A model generated the notes under the pieces. The model was not told the origin of the DNA. It saw nothing but the letters and a program-made list of their open reading frames with translations, and did no database searches. From Bacteroidales bacterium (lineage in GTDB: Bacteria; Bacteroidota; Bacteroidia; Bacteroidales; WCHB1-69), in NCBI GenBank assembly GCA_016285145.1, contig JAEEQE010000001.1, positions 1-64,000 on the forward strand: a stretch of DNA of 64,000 nucleotides. Direction: 5' to 3'. Numbering within the stretch: the stretch's first letter is position 1; each line of letters begins with the position of its first letter. The position numbers were made by a program, and so were the translations under genes. Positions 7,440-15,927 of the stretch are shown piece after piece.

Positions 7440-9500
7440 TTATTTTTTTATGATTTTTTGAATGTAATGATTATTATCGGTTTGAATATGAATTATATAC
7501 AGTCCAGTGGGATAGGATGTCATGGAAAGGCGCATGTCGCGGTCGTCACCGTTTTCCGTGCGGATGACACGTCCTGTCATGTCAAGGATTTTCACACTCC
7601 GGATTGTCTCGGGTGCCGTTATGGTGAGACTTTCTGCAACGGGATTCGGCATTATTAGTACCGCAGAAGGGGCAAATGCCTCCACATCGCTCCCGCTGGC
7701 GTAATAGTCGAAGTCGAAGCCGGCTCCGTTCTGGTGGGCGTCGCTTTCAAAAAGACAGAACAGGCGCCGGATGCTGTCGATACGGATGATGGTGTCGGAC
7801 ATCTGGCCCGTGAGTGTGGCTACGAGTGCGCTCTCGTCGAATTTCCCGTTATAGAGATACAGGAAATCGTGGTTCTCTTCCAGATCAAAATGGTGGAAGT
7901 CCAAAAACAGGGATTGGGTCTTGGTTAAGATGATGTTGTAGCGGCAGTTGGCAAAGGGCGTGTAGTTTCCGCCTTCGCTGCCGTCGGAGACGGAACCGCT
8001 GTTTCCGGAGTACATTTGATATTGGTCGCATGTCTCGTCAAGAACGGTGTTGTAGTTGGCACGGATGCCGGTGCCGGAGGTTTCATTGCCGGTGGTCAGA
8101 TGGACGAGAATCTCATGGCAAGGCCAGTTGTAGGAGAGGAAGACGGTCGTGTCTGTCAGCGAATAAACCGCCGGGGGATTCTGGTCTGTGCGGATGGTGA
8201 GCGTGTCGCTGGTCCCCAAATCGCACTGGATGGAGAATGAGATGGAGGACAGGTGCTCGTCATCTTCCGGGCGGATGGTCCATGAATAGTCGGTGTGGGG
8301 CCGCATGGGTTGTTCCGCCACCGAGCCGTCGGTAAAGGAGCCCGCAGGGGTGGTGAGTGTGTCGTGCCCGGTGATCGGATGTACGGCGGGATATGGGTAC
8401 AGCGTCGTGTCCGGATAGGCGTTCACGATGATTTCCTGGGCAAGGTTGAAATGCGTGCCGACGAGGTTCAAGGCGTTGGTGTAGAAGTAGCTGTCGGAGG
8501 AGCCGTCCCACCCGAAATTGAAATGATAATAGTAGAGGCTGTCGTGCTGCTGGTAGCCGTCGCAGATGAATCCGTGTCCGTTGATGTTGGGATTGCTCCA
8601 TCCGGCGTAATAGAGCGGGATTTTTTTGTCCAAATGCAGAACGATGAGACTGTCCCAGTTCAAGTTGGTGGAATCACGGAACACGTATTCTGTTTGTGGG
8701 GAATATTTGAAGAAGGTGCGCAGCACGCGGGCGGCGCTATGGTTGTACATGCCCGATCCGTTGGGACCATAGACCATGTCCACGCCCACGCCGCAGTGGT
8801 ACATCAAGGTGGAGATGGCGTCGTTTATGGATGTCGGTTTGTCGCACATGGCGGCGAAGTCGTAGGTCGTGTTGCCGTAGTCTGCCGATTGAACCCCGTA
8901 GGTGGAGTCGGTGTAGCTGTAGCTTCCGATGCCGGTGTCGGGAAAGCGGAAGTAGTAGATCAGCTGGGCCATGGCGGTGGCCACGCATCCCGTGACCACG
9001 CGGTCGTTCTCGCCAGAAAAGTCTTTTGGACAGTAGTAGTTGTAGAACCTCCCTTGCCCCCAGTGCGACTGCATCAGGGGTGCCACACTGCGTTCCGAAC
9101 GGGTGCGCACGCCTGTGCTCAGACGGTCCCATGTTGCCGAGTAGGGAGCCGCCGTGGAGTTGCAGGTCTTCATGTCCCGAAGCTGGGCTTGGTAATGGTC
9201 CAGCCACATCTTCACGGGTGGGATCACGTCCGCCTCACGGTAGGGCTGGTGGTCGGAATAGGCGAGCACGGGTACGGTGCGCCGGTCTCCGCTGATGACC
9301 ACGTAGCCATTGTCGGCATTGAAGATGTACATCAGGGTGTCCTGACCGTCGGTCTTGATGTCGGCCAGTCGCGCGAAAGACCGATCCTGCATCTGAAAGA
9401 AATGACGTGCCACCGTGGAGGCCTCCTCTATGGAGACGGTCTGCGCCTGGGCGCAGAAGCAAACGACAACCAAAAGGAACAGTGTGTAGAACTGTTTCAT
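7440..9500 (-). CDS. Secreted C10 family cysteine peptidase with CUB-like and T9SS type A sorting domains
   Basis: This is a streptopain/interpain-type protease. The 686-residue precursor has a signal peptide cleaved before Gln (AQA|QTV), a ~120-residue inhibitory propeptide, and a C10 catalytic domain with nucleophile Cys172 (TGCVATAMAQ), His309 (NINGHGFICDGY) and the conserved NFGWDG. A CUB-like beta domain follows (residues ~490-610, with YLYNGKFDESALVATLTG). The last ~75 residues are a type A sorting domain (LIMPNPVAESLTI, then ILDMTGRVI and YPTGLYIIHI, ending in basic QKIIKK). It should be exported by the T9SS and either released or anchored at the cell surface. It is the first gene of an operon with the M3-like peptidase. 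Confidence 0.92.
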   Translation of the reverse strand: MKQFYTLFLLVVVCFCAQAQTVSIEEASTVARHFFQMQDRSFARLADIKTDGQDTLMYIFNADNGYVVISGDRRTVPVLAYSDHQPYREADVIPPVKMWLDHYQAQLRDMKTCNSTAAPYSATWDRLSTGVRTRSERSVAPLMQSHWGQGRFYNYYCPKDFSGENDRVVTGCVATAMAQLIYYFRFPDTGIGSYSYTDSTYGVQSADYGNTTYDFAAMCDKPTSINDAISTLMYHCGVGVDMVYGPNGSGMYNHSAARVLRTFFKYSPQTEYVFRDSTNLNWDSLIVLHLDKKIPLYYAGWSNPNINGHGFICDGYQQHDSLYYYHFNFGWDGSSDSYFYTNALNLVGTHFNLAQEIIVNAYPDTTLYPYPAVHPITGHDTLTTPAGSFTDGSVAEQPMRPHTDYSWTIRPEDDEHLSSISFSIQCDLGTSDTLTIRTDQNPPAVYSLTDTTVFLSYNWPCHEILVHLTTGNETSGTGIRANYNTVLDETCDQYQMYSGNSGSVSDGSEGGNYTPFANCRYNIILTKTQSLFLDFHHFDLEENHDFLYLYNGKFDESALVATLTGQMSDTIIRIDSIRRLFCLFESDAHQNGAGFDFDYYASGSDVEAFAPSAVLIMPNPVAESLTITAPETIRSVKILDMTGRVIRTENGDDRDMRLSMTSYPTGLYIIHIQTDNNHYIQKIIKK

Positions 9501-9580
9501 ATATTTTATTGTAAAATATTGATTCTAAAACAAATAAGTTTTTTAAGTAAAGAAGAAAGACTTCTAACCATTCAAGGGCG

Positions 9581-9588
9581 CAAAGGTA
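9581..9588 (-). promoter_or_regulatory. -7 box (TACCTTTG on the minus strand) for the two-peptidase operon
   Basis: Read on the minus strand this is TAnnTTTG, located 80 bases before the C10 peptidase start. The rest of 9501-9698 is AT-rich with no gene. Confidence 0.5.
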
Positions 9589-9698
9589 ATGATTTTAATT
9601 ATACAATATATTAAAGAAGATAAGAATGAGGAAAGAAGTTATGAACAGTGTCGATAAAAAATTTTTTCAGGAATAGTGCAAGGGTACGAAAAAAAGTG

Positions 9699-9706
9699 TA
9701 TTTTTG
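9699..9706 (+). promoter_or_regulatory. -7 box (TATTTTTG) for tRNA-Pro
   Basis: The perfect TAnnTTTG box ends 14 bases before the tRNA 5' end, as expected for a stable-RNA promoter in this phylum. Confidence 0.7.
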
Positions 9707-9720
9707 CGGCCTCAAAAGTT

Positions 9721-9794
9721 CGGGGTGTGGCGCAGTTGGCTAGCGCACTTGCATGGGGTGCAAGGGGTCGGAAGTTCGAGTCTTCTCACCCCGA
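9721..9794 (+). tRNA. tRNA-Pro (anticodon GGG)
   Basis: A full cloverleaf can be drawn. The acceptor CGGGGTG pairs with CACCCCG, and the D stem is GCGC/GCGC. The anticodon stem CTTGC/GCAAG encloses ATGGGGT, giving GGG. The T stem is GGAAG/CTTCT with loop TTCGAGT, and the discriminator base is A at 9794. CCA is not encoded. Confidence 0.95.
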
Positions 9795-9800
9795 CTGAGA

Positions 9801-9834
9801 AAAGGGAAAAGATGAACAGTCTTTTCCCTTTTTT
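9801..9834 (+). terminator. Intrinsic terminator of tRNA-Pro
   Basis: A 12-bp stem (AAAGGGAAAAGA / TCTTTTCCCTTT) with a 7-base loop is followed by a T-run, directly after the tRNA. Confidence 0.85.
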
Positions 9835-9876
9835 GTTTGTTGTGACAACTTCGTGGGGTGGGGGGAGAAAAACAAA

Positions 9877-9908
9877 AAAAGCGGAAGCCGATCGGCTTTC
9901 CGCTTTTC
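9877..9908 (-). terminator. Intrinsic terminator of the initiator tRNA
   Basis: The near-perfect GC-rich inverted repeat GCGGAAGCCG / CGGCTTTCCGC is flanked by A-runs and T-runs, so on the minus strand it ends in a T-run. It lies just downstream of the minus-strand tRNA. Confidence 0.8.
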
Positions 9909-9913
9909 TTCAG

Positions 9914-9987
<74 letters not shown>

Positions 9988-10000
9988 ATGTTTACGGCTG

Positions 10001-10008
10001 CAAAAATA
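10001..10008 (-). promoter_or_regulatory. -7 box (TATTTTTG on the minus strand) for the initiator tRNA
   Basis: The perfect box ends 13 bases upstream of the tRNA 5' end on the minus strand. Confidence 0.7.
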
Positions 10009-10068
10009 CATTTTTTTTTAATATGGCATACTTTTTTATGGAAAAAAATTTTTGAATCATATTTTTTG

Positions 10069-10076
10069 TATCTTTG
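10069..10076 (+). promoter_or_regulatory. -7 box (TATCTTTG) for rpsA
   Basis: This exact TAnnTTTG match lies 103 bases upstream of the rpsA start, implying an unusually long leader for this window. Confidence 0.7.
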
Positions 10077-10080
10077 CACC

Positions 10081-10174
10081 CTCAAATTAAAAGAGGCTCT
10101 TTAATTTGATTTATAGATAATTAACCTCATTGTAAAACCCTAAAAAAACCTTTTGTCCAGGTGAAAAGGACAAA
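10081..10174 (+). promoter_or_regulatory. Structured 5' leader of rpsA (two hairpins)
   Basis: Two inverted repeats lie between the promoter and the start codon. An AT-rich one at about 10082-10109 pairs TCAAATTAA...AGAG with CTCT...TTAATTTGA (one bulge). A second at 10152-10174 pairs TTTGTCC with GGACAAA across a 9-base loop and ends 5 bases before ATG 10180. A hairpin abutting the start codon of a ribosomal protein gene suggests translational autoregulation; this is inference from structure alone. Confidence 0.45.
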
Positions 10175-10179
10175 TTTTA

Positions 10180-12162
10180 ATGTCAGAAGAATTAATCAAT
10201 GCTCCTGAAGAAATGGCTGCTCCGGCAGAAAACCAGATCGAAAATGTTGCCGAAACGGTAGCTGAAGAAGTTGCTCCCGCAGTTGAGCAAGCTGTGGAAG
10301 TCGTGGAAAACGCAGTGGAAGAAGCCGCTCCTGCAGTGGAAACGGTGGCAGAACAGCCGAGACCCCGCAAGATGCGTGAGATCGAGAATCCTTACGGTTC
10401 TCTTGAAAATTTTGATTGGAACAAGATCGATGCCGATGGCGAACGCTATACGGCTGACGAAAAAGCCCAGTTGGAAGAACGCTACACCAAATCCTTCAAG
10501 TCGGTGGACGAGAACGCCGTCATCATGGGTAAGGTGGTCTCCATTAACAGCCGTGAGATCGTGGTGAACATCGGATTCAAATCCGACGGTGTCATCAACG
10601 CCTCCGAGCTCCGTTACAACCCCAATCTGAAGATTGGTGACGAAATCGAAGTTTATGTGGAAAGCCAGGAGGATGCCAACGGACAACTCCAACTCTCCCA
10701 CAAACGCGCCCTCATCCTCAAGTCTTGGCAGCGTGTCAACGAGGCATACGACAACCAGGAAATCATCACCGGCTACGTCAAGGGCAAAACCAAAGGCGGT
10801 CTCATCGTGGATGTGTTCGGTATCGAAGCCTTCCTGCCCGGCTCCCAGATCGATGTCAAGCCGATTCGCGACTACGACATCTATGTGGACAAGACCATGG
10901 AGTTCAAGGTTGTCAAGATCAACCACGACTACAAGAACGTCGTTGTCTCCCACAAGGCACTCATCGAAGCCGAAATCGAAGCCCAGAAGGCCGAGATCAT
11001 CAGCAAGCTCGAAAAGGGCCAGATCCTGGAAGGTACTGTCAAGAACATCACCTCTTACGGTGTGTTCATCGACCTGGGCGGCGTGGACGGACTTATCCAT
11101 ATCACAGACCTCTCTTGGGGCCGTATTTCCAACCCCGAAGAAGTCGTCAAGTTGGATGAAAAAATCAACGTTGTCATCCTCGACTTTGACGAGAACAAGA
11201 AACGTATCGCTCTCGGTCTCAAGCAACTCACCCCGCATCCGTGGGATAAGCTGGATCCTAACCTCAAGGTGGGCGACAAGGTCAAAGGTAAAGTGGTGGT
11301 CATTGCCGATTACGGCGCATTCGTGGAGATTATCCCCGGTGTCGAAGGCCTCATCCACGTCTCCGAAATGTCCTGGTCACAGCATCTGCGCACCGCTAAG
11401 GACTTCCTCAAGGAAGGCGACGAAGTGGAAGCTGTTATCCTTACCCTCGACCGCGAGGACCGCAAGATGTCTCTCGGCATCAAGCAACTCATCCCTGATC
11501 CTTGGACGGACATCCTTACCAAATACCCGGTCGGTTCCAAGCATACGGCTACGGTCCGCAACTTCACCAACTTCGGTATCTTCGTTGAACTCGAAGAGGG
11601 TGTGGACGGCCTGATCCATATCTCCGACCTCTCCTGGTCCAAGAAAATCAAACATCCGGCTGAGTTCACCAAGGTTGGCGAACCGATCGATGTCGTTGTC
11701 CTCGAAGTGGATACCGAGAATCGTCGTCTCAGCTTAGGTCACAAACAGCTGGAAGAGAATCCGTGGGATGTCTTCAAGACTATCTTCACCGTGGGTTCTG
11801 TCCACCAGGGTACGATTACCAGCATGAACGACAAGGGTGCTGTGGTGGCTCTGCCGTACGGCATCGAGGGCTTCGCCTTCAACCGCAACCTGCTGAAAGA
11901 GGATAAGACGCAGGCCAAGGTGGACGATGTACTTGATTTCGTAGTGGTGGACTTCTCCAAAGACACCAAGAAGATCCATCTTTCCCATACGAAGACTTGG
12001 CAGGCTACCAAGGAAGATGAGGAGAAGATGAGAGAGGCTGAGGAGAAGAAGCAGGCACGCGAGATTGCCAAGATCAACGAAAGCAATACCGAGAGAGCTA
12101 CGTTGGGCGATCTGGACGTTCTGCAATCCCTTAAGGAGAATCTTGAAAAGGAAGGTAAATAA
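10180..12162 (+). CDS. rpsA: 30S ribosomal protein S1
   Basis: S1 binds mRNA on the small subunit. The 660-residue protein contains six S1 (OB-fold) repeats. The last four are the clearest, with the signatures GVFIDLGGVDGLIHITDLSW, GAFVEIIPGVEGLIHVSEMS, GIFVELEEGVDGLIHISDLS and GAVVALPYGIEGFAF. Residues 1-65 form an acidic, Ala/Glu/Val-rich extension (for example AVEVVENAVEEAAPAVE) that looks disordered and makes the protein longer than most bacterial S1 proteins. The C-terminus is a charged helix (EDEEKMREAEEKKQAREIAK). The gene has its own promoter and structured leader and is followed by a strong terminator. Confidence 0.97.
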   Translation: MSEELINAPEEMAAPAENQIENVAETVAEEVAPAVEQAVEVVENAVEEAAPAVETVAEQPRPRKMREIENPYGSLENFDWNKIDADGERYTADEKAQLEERYTKSFKSVDENAVIMGKVVSINSREIVVNIGFKSDGVINASELRYNPNLKIGDEIEVYVESQEDANGQLQLSHKRALILKSWQRVNEAYDNQEIITGYVKGKTKGGLIVDVFGIEAFLPGSQIDVKPIRDYDIYVDKTMEFKVVKINHDYKNVVVSHKALIEAEIEAQKAEIISKLEKGQILEGTVKNITSYGVFIDLGGVDGLIHITDLSWGRISNPEEVVKLDEKINVVILDFDENKKRIALGLKQLTPHPWDKLDPNLKVGDKVKGKVVVIADYGAFVEIIPGVEGLIHVSEMSWSQHLRTAKDFLKEGDEVEAVILTLDREDRKMSLGIKQLIPDPWTDILTKYPVGSKHTATVRNFTNFGIFVELEEGVDGLIHISDLSWSKKIKHPAEFTKVGEPIDVVVLEVDTENRRLSLGHKQLEENPWDVFKTIFTVGSVHQGTITSMNDKGAVVALPYGIEGFAFNRNLLKEDKTQAKVDDVLDFVVVDFSKDTKKIHLSHTKTWQATKEDEEKMREAEEKKQAREIAKINESNTERATLGDLDVLQSLKENLEKEGK

Positions 12163-12181
12163 TCCGCTCCTATACAACATG

Positions 12182-12211
12182 AAAGGCCGGTCATTCGATC
12201 GGCCTTTTTTT
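12182..12211 (+). terminator. Intrinsic terminator of rpsA
   Basis: The stem GGCCGGTC/GATCGGCC (one G-U pair) with loop ATTC is followed by seven T bases. Confidence 0.9.
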
Positions 12212-12237
12212 ATGATGCGACGGAAACGCTTTTTTTG

Positions 12238-12245
12238 TATTTTCG
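12238..12245 (+). promoter_or_regulatory. Probable -7 box (TATTTTCG) for the outer-membrane protein gene
   Basis: One mismatch from TAnnTTTG. It ends 18 bases before ATG 12264 and supports that start over TTG 12255. Confidence 0.4.
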
Positions 12246-12263
12246 CGGGCTTAATTGAAAAAG

Positions 12264-13064
12264 ATGAAAAAAGTACTTTGCATATTGTTCATGGCACTTG
12301 GCCTGTTCTCTTTCCAGACGGTAGAGGCTCAGCGTTTTATTGGGTATGTGGCTGGTGGCGTGAATTTTGGCCAGATAGAGGGTGATGATGTACATGGTTT
12401 CACGAAGGTTCGAGCCAATGCCGGACTGGGAGTCAAACTGCCCCTCAATGAACGGCAAACATGGTCGATTTCGATGGAACTCCTGTTCACTCAAAAAGGT
12501 TCCTACAAGCGCTACAAGGCCGCAGGTGGATTCGACACGACGAAATACGCGTCCGAACTTTTTGCTGATGTGGATCGTAGAGTGCCGTTTGACCCTTTGG
12601 CTAAGTGTAATATTTCCCTGGATTACATTGAAATACCCGTTTTTGCCCGTTACGAGGACCCGCGGACGGGCTTCTCCTTCGGGTTGGGGTTTGCGTGGGG
12701 TAGGCTTGTGCGCGCCAAGGATATTTACAACGGTTTTCTCCGCACCACCAGCATACAATCCCGTCCCAAAGTGTATAACTACAGCGACTGGTCGGTGCTG
12801 GCGGATGTGGACATAAGGCTCTACAAGAACCTCTCCCTCGGCATCCGTTGGGAACATTCGTTGGTGCCTGTGCGCGAGATGACCGTGGGTTTCGTCATGG
12901 ACCAGTATAATACTGAATACGAACAGCGCAAATTTTACAACCATCTGGTTTCCTTGCGACTGATTTATTATATTAACGAGAAATTTGAAAAGAACTCTAA
13001 AACCAACGTGAAGGGAGAACGCATCGGCACTCCTTGGGTTCGCGTGGTCCCGGAATATAATTAA
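12264..13064 (+). CDS. Outer-membrane beta-barrel protein (PorT-like fold)
   Basis: The product of about 266 residues has a signal peptide cleaved before Gln (VEA|QRF). The mature part alternates hydrophobic and polar residues as expected for an eight-strand barrel: FIGYVAGGVNFGQIEG, then NAGLGVKLPL, ISMELLFTQKGSY, FSFGLGFAWGRL, LSLGIRWEHSL and a last strand HLVSLRLIYYINEKF. Internal acidic and aromatic stretches look like loops. It resembles the generic PorT-family outer membrane barrels of Bacteroidota, but I see nothing that identifies it as PorT of the T9SS itself. The lipoprotein gene starts 14 bases after its stop, so the two are probably one operon. Confidence 0.72.
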   Translation: MKKVLCILFMALGLFSFQTVEAQRFIGYVAGGVNFGQIEGDDVHGFTKVRANAGLGVKLPLNERQTWSISMELLFTQKGSYKRYKAAGGFDTTKYASELFADVDRRVPFDPLAKCNISLDYIEIPVFARYEDPRTGFSFGLGFAWGRLVRAKDIYNGFLRTTSIQSRPKVYNYSDWSVLADVDIRLYKNLSLGIRWEHSLVPVREMTVGFVMDQYNTEYEQRKFYNHLVSLRLIYYINEKFEKNSKTNVKGERIGTPWVRVVPEYN

Positions 13065-13078
13065 CACGAATATCCTTT

Positions 13079-14167
13079 ATGAAACAAATAACTTTTGCTT
13101 TTGCCTCTTTGTTGTTAGGCGTGATTGTTTTGTGTGGCTGCCATGACAAACCGAATCTGATTGCCGACTATAAAGATGTGACCATTTCGTATGGTGTGTT
13201 GAATATCAATGATGACATTCATTATTTTAAAATATACAGAGGTTTTATTACCGAGGATAATGCATTGGTGGAGGCTGGAAATTGGGATAATGTCTATTAT
13301 CCGGTGGACTCCATAGAGGTGCGGCTGGAGGAGTATATGAATGGGGTTCGCACACGGGGGGAGATTTTGGACACCACTACGAGTGTGGCGAAAGAGGATG
13401 GTTTTTTCCCCTCTCCGAAGCAGATGCTATATTATTCAGAGATGAAACTGAATCCCGAGGCTACCTACCGGCTGGTCATCCGCCATGTCAACACGGGCGA
13501 GGAAGTGTATGCCGAAACGGTCATGGTGGGCGATTTATCCATCCGCATCCCGATGAACAGCTGGAACTTCAATTTGGCGGACCAGGACAACAATCCGATT
13601 ACCGCCCCGATTCGTTTTTATGAGGCGAATAATGCTGCTGCGTATGATATCTATTTGACATTCTATTATATAGAAGTGGATACGGTAAGAAATGTTGTGG
13701 AGCACAAGTCGGTTACCGAGCGTTTGACTCCCAGTGTTATATATGCCTCGTCCAGCAGTAGTGAGAACTTTTATACCGGTTTTGCCCCCAAAACTTTCTT
13801 TACGTTCCTGGCACAGTCAATCCAACCCAAAGCTGGCGTGGTGCGCTATATTGATGCGATAGATGGCAGGCAGTACTATTGCTTTAAAATGCAAATTTGG
13901 GCAGTTAGTGACGTGTATGTCAAATATGTGGATGCCTCCACACCCAATCAGAGTATTGTGCAAGACCGGGTGCTTTACACGAATTTTGTGTCTGCCAACC
14001 AGAATGCGTATGGTTTTCTGGCTTCGCGGAACTATTGTACCCGCAATCTGACGATGAGTTCCATAGACCACAACGAGGATACGTTGGTCAAAGGCTCGAT
14101 TACGGGTCATCTTGGATTTGATTATTATCGAAATTCCCCGTTTTTCCATGAAGAGCCGGGGGAATGA
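13079..14167 (+). CDS. Lipoprotein of unknown function
   Basis: The 362-residue product has a lipoprotein signal with lipobox VLCGC, with Cys near residue 21. The mature protein is predicted to be all-beta: VTISYGVLNINDDIHYFKIY, EVYAETVMVGDLSIRIP and PIRFYEANNAAAYDIYLTFY look like strands of immunoglobulin-like domains, and a C-terminal NAYGFLASRN segment recalls DUF4249-type lipoproteins. That family link is weak. No catalytic motif is visible. It sits directly behind the beta-barrel gene and may be a surface or periplasmic partner of that barrel. Confidence 0.6.
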   Translation: MKQITFAFASLLLGVIVLCGCHDKPNLIADYKDVTISYGVLNINDDIHYFKIYRGFITEDNALVEAGNWDNVYYPVDSIEVRLEEYMNGVRTRGEILDTTTSVAKEDGFFPSPKQMLYYSEMKLNPEATYRLVIRHVNTGEEVYAETVMVGDLSIRIPMNSWNFNLADQDNNPITAPIRFYEANNAAAYDIYLTFYYIEVDTVRNVVEHKSVTERLTPSVIYASSSSSENFYTGFAPKTFFTFLAQSIQPKAGVVRYIDAIDGRQYYCFKMQIWAVSDVYVKYVDASTPNQSIVQDRVLYTNFVSANQNAYGFLASRNYCTRNLTMSSIDHNEDTLVKGSITGHLGFDYYRNSPFFHEEPGE

Positions 14168-14188
14168 CGGCATATATTCAATATTGTA

Positions 14189-14226
14189 ATACGGGGAGGT
14201 GCTTCAAGCATCTCCCCGTATGTTTT
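14189..14226. terminator. Bidirectional terminator between convergent genes
   Basis: A 14-bp stem (ATACGGGGAGGTGC / GCATCTCCCCGTAT, one G-U pair) has a 5-base TTCAA loop and lies between the plus-strand lipoprotein gene and the minus-strand hexosaminidase. The right-hand T-run is short. Confidence 0.75.
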
Positions 14227-15835
14227 AGCGGCAGTGGATGCCGAGCTTCTTCAGCATCTGCCGGTGGTATTCGGTGCGGGCGGAAAAGTTCTTCCAATCC
14301 TTCTGCTCCATTGGAGTCCAAACGCATTCCGACAGGGCGCACATACGGGGCAGTAGCATGTATTCGGCTTGCTCGGGCGTGTTGATGAACTCTGTCCAAA
14401 GGTTGCATTGGCCGCCTAAGATGTGTTTCTGCTGTTCTTTGTCAAGTCCTTCCGGCAGCGGGTCGAAAGTGTATGCCTTCTCTAACGTGATAAGGCCTTC
14501 CATGGCTAATGGCTCTTTGCTCGGATCTTCTTGATAGAAATTGAAATAGCAGTGCGATGTGGGGCAAAGGATGATGTCGTTGCCGTGCTTGGCCGCGGTC
14601 TTGGCTGCCTCAGGTCCCTGCCAGCACATGATGGTGGACTTGTTCACCATGTCGTCCGACACGATGTCGTCCCAGATAATGGCCTTTTTGCCCAATTGTT
14701 TCAGATGTTGGTCTATCTGGTCCATCAGCCATTGCTGCAGAGCCATTTCGCCGTCAAGATGCTTGTCAGCGATGCGTTGCTGGCATTTGGGGCACACTTG
14801 CCAGTTGTCGTTGAAGGCTTCGTCACCGCCGATGTGGATGTAAGGGTAGGGGAATAATTCGGCCACTTCGTTCAGCACTTTTTTGTAGAATTCCAGCACA
14901 TCGTCGTTGCCGGCGCACATGATAGCCTTGGGCGGCCAGTAGGGCCCTACGGCCACTGTGTAAGGGTAGTCGTCGCAGGCGAACTGCGGATAGGCGGCTA
15001 GGATGGCGCTGCAGTGCCCTGGGATTTCAATTTCCGGGATGATGTCGATGTAGCGCTCGGCAGCGTATTGGATGATGTCGCGCACTTGCTCTTTGGTGAA
15101 GAATCCGCCGTAGGTCATAGCTTCGTCCGGTTGCACCGGATGGAGCGTGTCCCACGTGTCCCGTTCGGGCCGCCATGCGCCGACGGAAGTCAAAGCGGGA
15201 AATTGATCTATCTGGATGCGCCAGCCGTGGTCGTCGGTCAGGTGCCAGTGGAACTTGTTGAGTTTGTAGGCGGCCATGAGGTCGATGTATTTTTTCACGA
15301 AAGCCGTGTCGAAGAAATGTCGTGACACGTCCAAATGTGCTCCGCGGTAAGCAAAACGCGGATAATCGGTGATGCGGGCACAGGGCAGGGTGATGCTCTT
15401 GGAATCCGCCAGCAGATCGGGAATGCTCATCTGCCGGAGGGTCTGGAAGGCGTAGAACAGCCCTTGCGCTGTATTGGCTCTGGCGGTGACGTTCCGTCGC
15501 CGCACGGTCAGCGTGTAGCCCTCGTCGCCTAATTTGTCGTCCCACTTCTTGTTGATCTCGAGGAGGATGCGGTTGCTGCTTCGACTGCTTCCGTCGCCCA
15601 GGTTCGGGGTGATGCCGAAGGATTCCTGGTAGAGGTTGCGGATTATCCGCATCACGTGATTGTTCTCGTCATCGATATTTTCAAAACACAGGAATGTTTC
15701 CTGATCAATGGTAAAATGCCCGGCTTTCGGCGAGCATTCCACTGGGTTGGGAATGATTACGATGGGGTTGCTCTTATGGCAGCCGCATAAAAATATTAAA
15801 AGACTGCAAATTGCAAGAAGATGTATGTGCTTCAT
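14225..15835 (-). CDS. Beta-N-acetylhexosaminidase, GH20 lipoprotein
   Basis: This enzyme removes terminal GlcNAc/GalNAc residues from glycans. The 536-residue product starts with a lipoprotein signal (IFLCGCHKSN). The N-terminal GH20b-like domain runs to residue ~150. The catalytic TIM barrel follows with FAYRGAHLDVSRHFF, HWHLTDDHGWRIQ, IIPEIEIPGHCSA and the catalytic Asp-Glu pair in HIGGDEAFNDNW; later WDDIVSD and GGQCNLWTEF fit the substrate pocket. The reading frame stays open for 84 codons upstream, but the lipoprotein signal and a promoter 20 bases upstream fix the start at 15835. It is probably a surface or periplasmic enzyme for host mucin or N-glycan degradation. Confidence 0.94.
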   Translation of the reverse strand: MKHIHLLAICSLLIFLCGCHKSNPIVIIPNPVECSPKAGHFTIDQETFLCFENIDDENNHVMRIIRNLYQESFGITPNLGDGSSRSSNRILLEINKKWDDKLGDEGYTLTVRRRNVTARANTAQGLFYAFQTLRQMSIPDLLADSKSITLPCARITDYPRFAYRGAHLDVSRHFFDTAFVKKYIDLMAAYKLNKFHWHLTDDHGWRIQIDQFPALTSVGAWRPERDTWDTLHPVQPDEAMTYGGFFTKEQVRDIIQYAAERYIDIIPEIEIPGHCSAILAAYPQFACDDYPYTVAVGPYWPPKAIMCAGNDDVLEFYKKVLNEVAELFPYPYIHIGGDEAFNDNWQVCPKCQQRIADKHLDGEMALQQWLMDQIDQHLKQLGKKAIIWDDIVSDDMVNKSTIMCWQGPEAAKTAAKHGNDIILCPTSHCYFNFYQEDPSKEPLAMEGLITLEKAYTFDPLPEGLDKEQQKHILGGQCNLWTEFINTPEQAEYMLLPRMCALSECVWTPMEQKDWKNFSARTEYHRQMLKKLGIHCR

Positions 15836-15854
15836 ATCGTTGTGTATTTGTGTG

Positions 15855-15862
15855 CAAAGATA
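15855..15862 (-). promoter_or_regulatory. -7 box (TATCTTTG on the minus strand) for the hexosaminidase
   Basis: The perfect match ends 19 bases upstream of the start codon, giving a very short leader. Confidence 0.7.
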
Positions 15863-15880
15863 CGCAAAATCTCCGAAAAA

Positions 15881-15912
15881 AAAGGCTGGCTTCCATTGGG
15901 AGCCAGCCTCGC
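15881..15912 (-). terminator. Intrinsic terminator of pepD
   Basis: The stem AGGCTGGCT / AGCCAGCCT with a 9-base loop is followed on the minus strand by a run of eight T bases. Confidence 0.85.
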
Positions 15913-15927
15913 TTATGTTATGTCGTA

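Noticed and set aside
8295..9614. Open frame of about 440 codons opposite the C10 peptidase
   Set aside because: The translation is rich in Val/Gly/His and has no recognisable domain, while the opposite strand encodes a complete protease.
10192..11358. Open frame opposite rpsA
   Set aside because: It is antisense to six clear S1 repeats and made of repetitive Val/Asp/Leu sequence.
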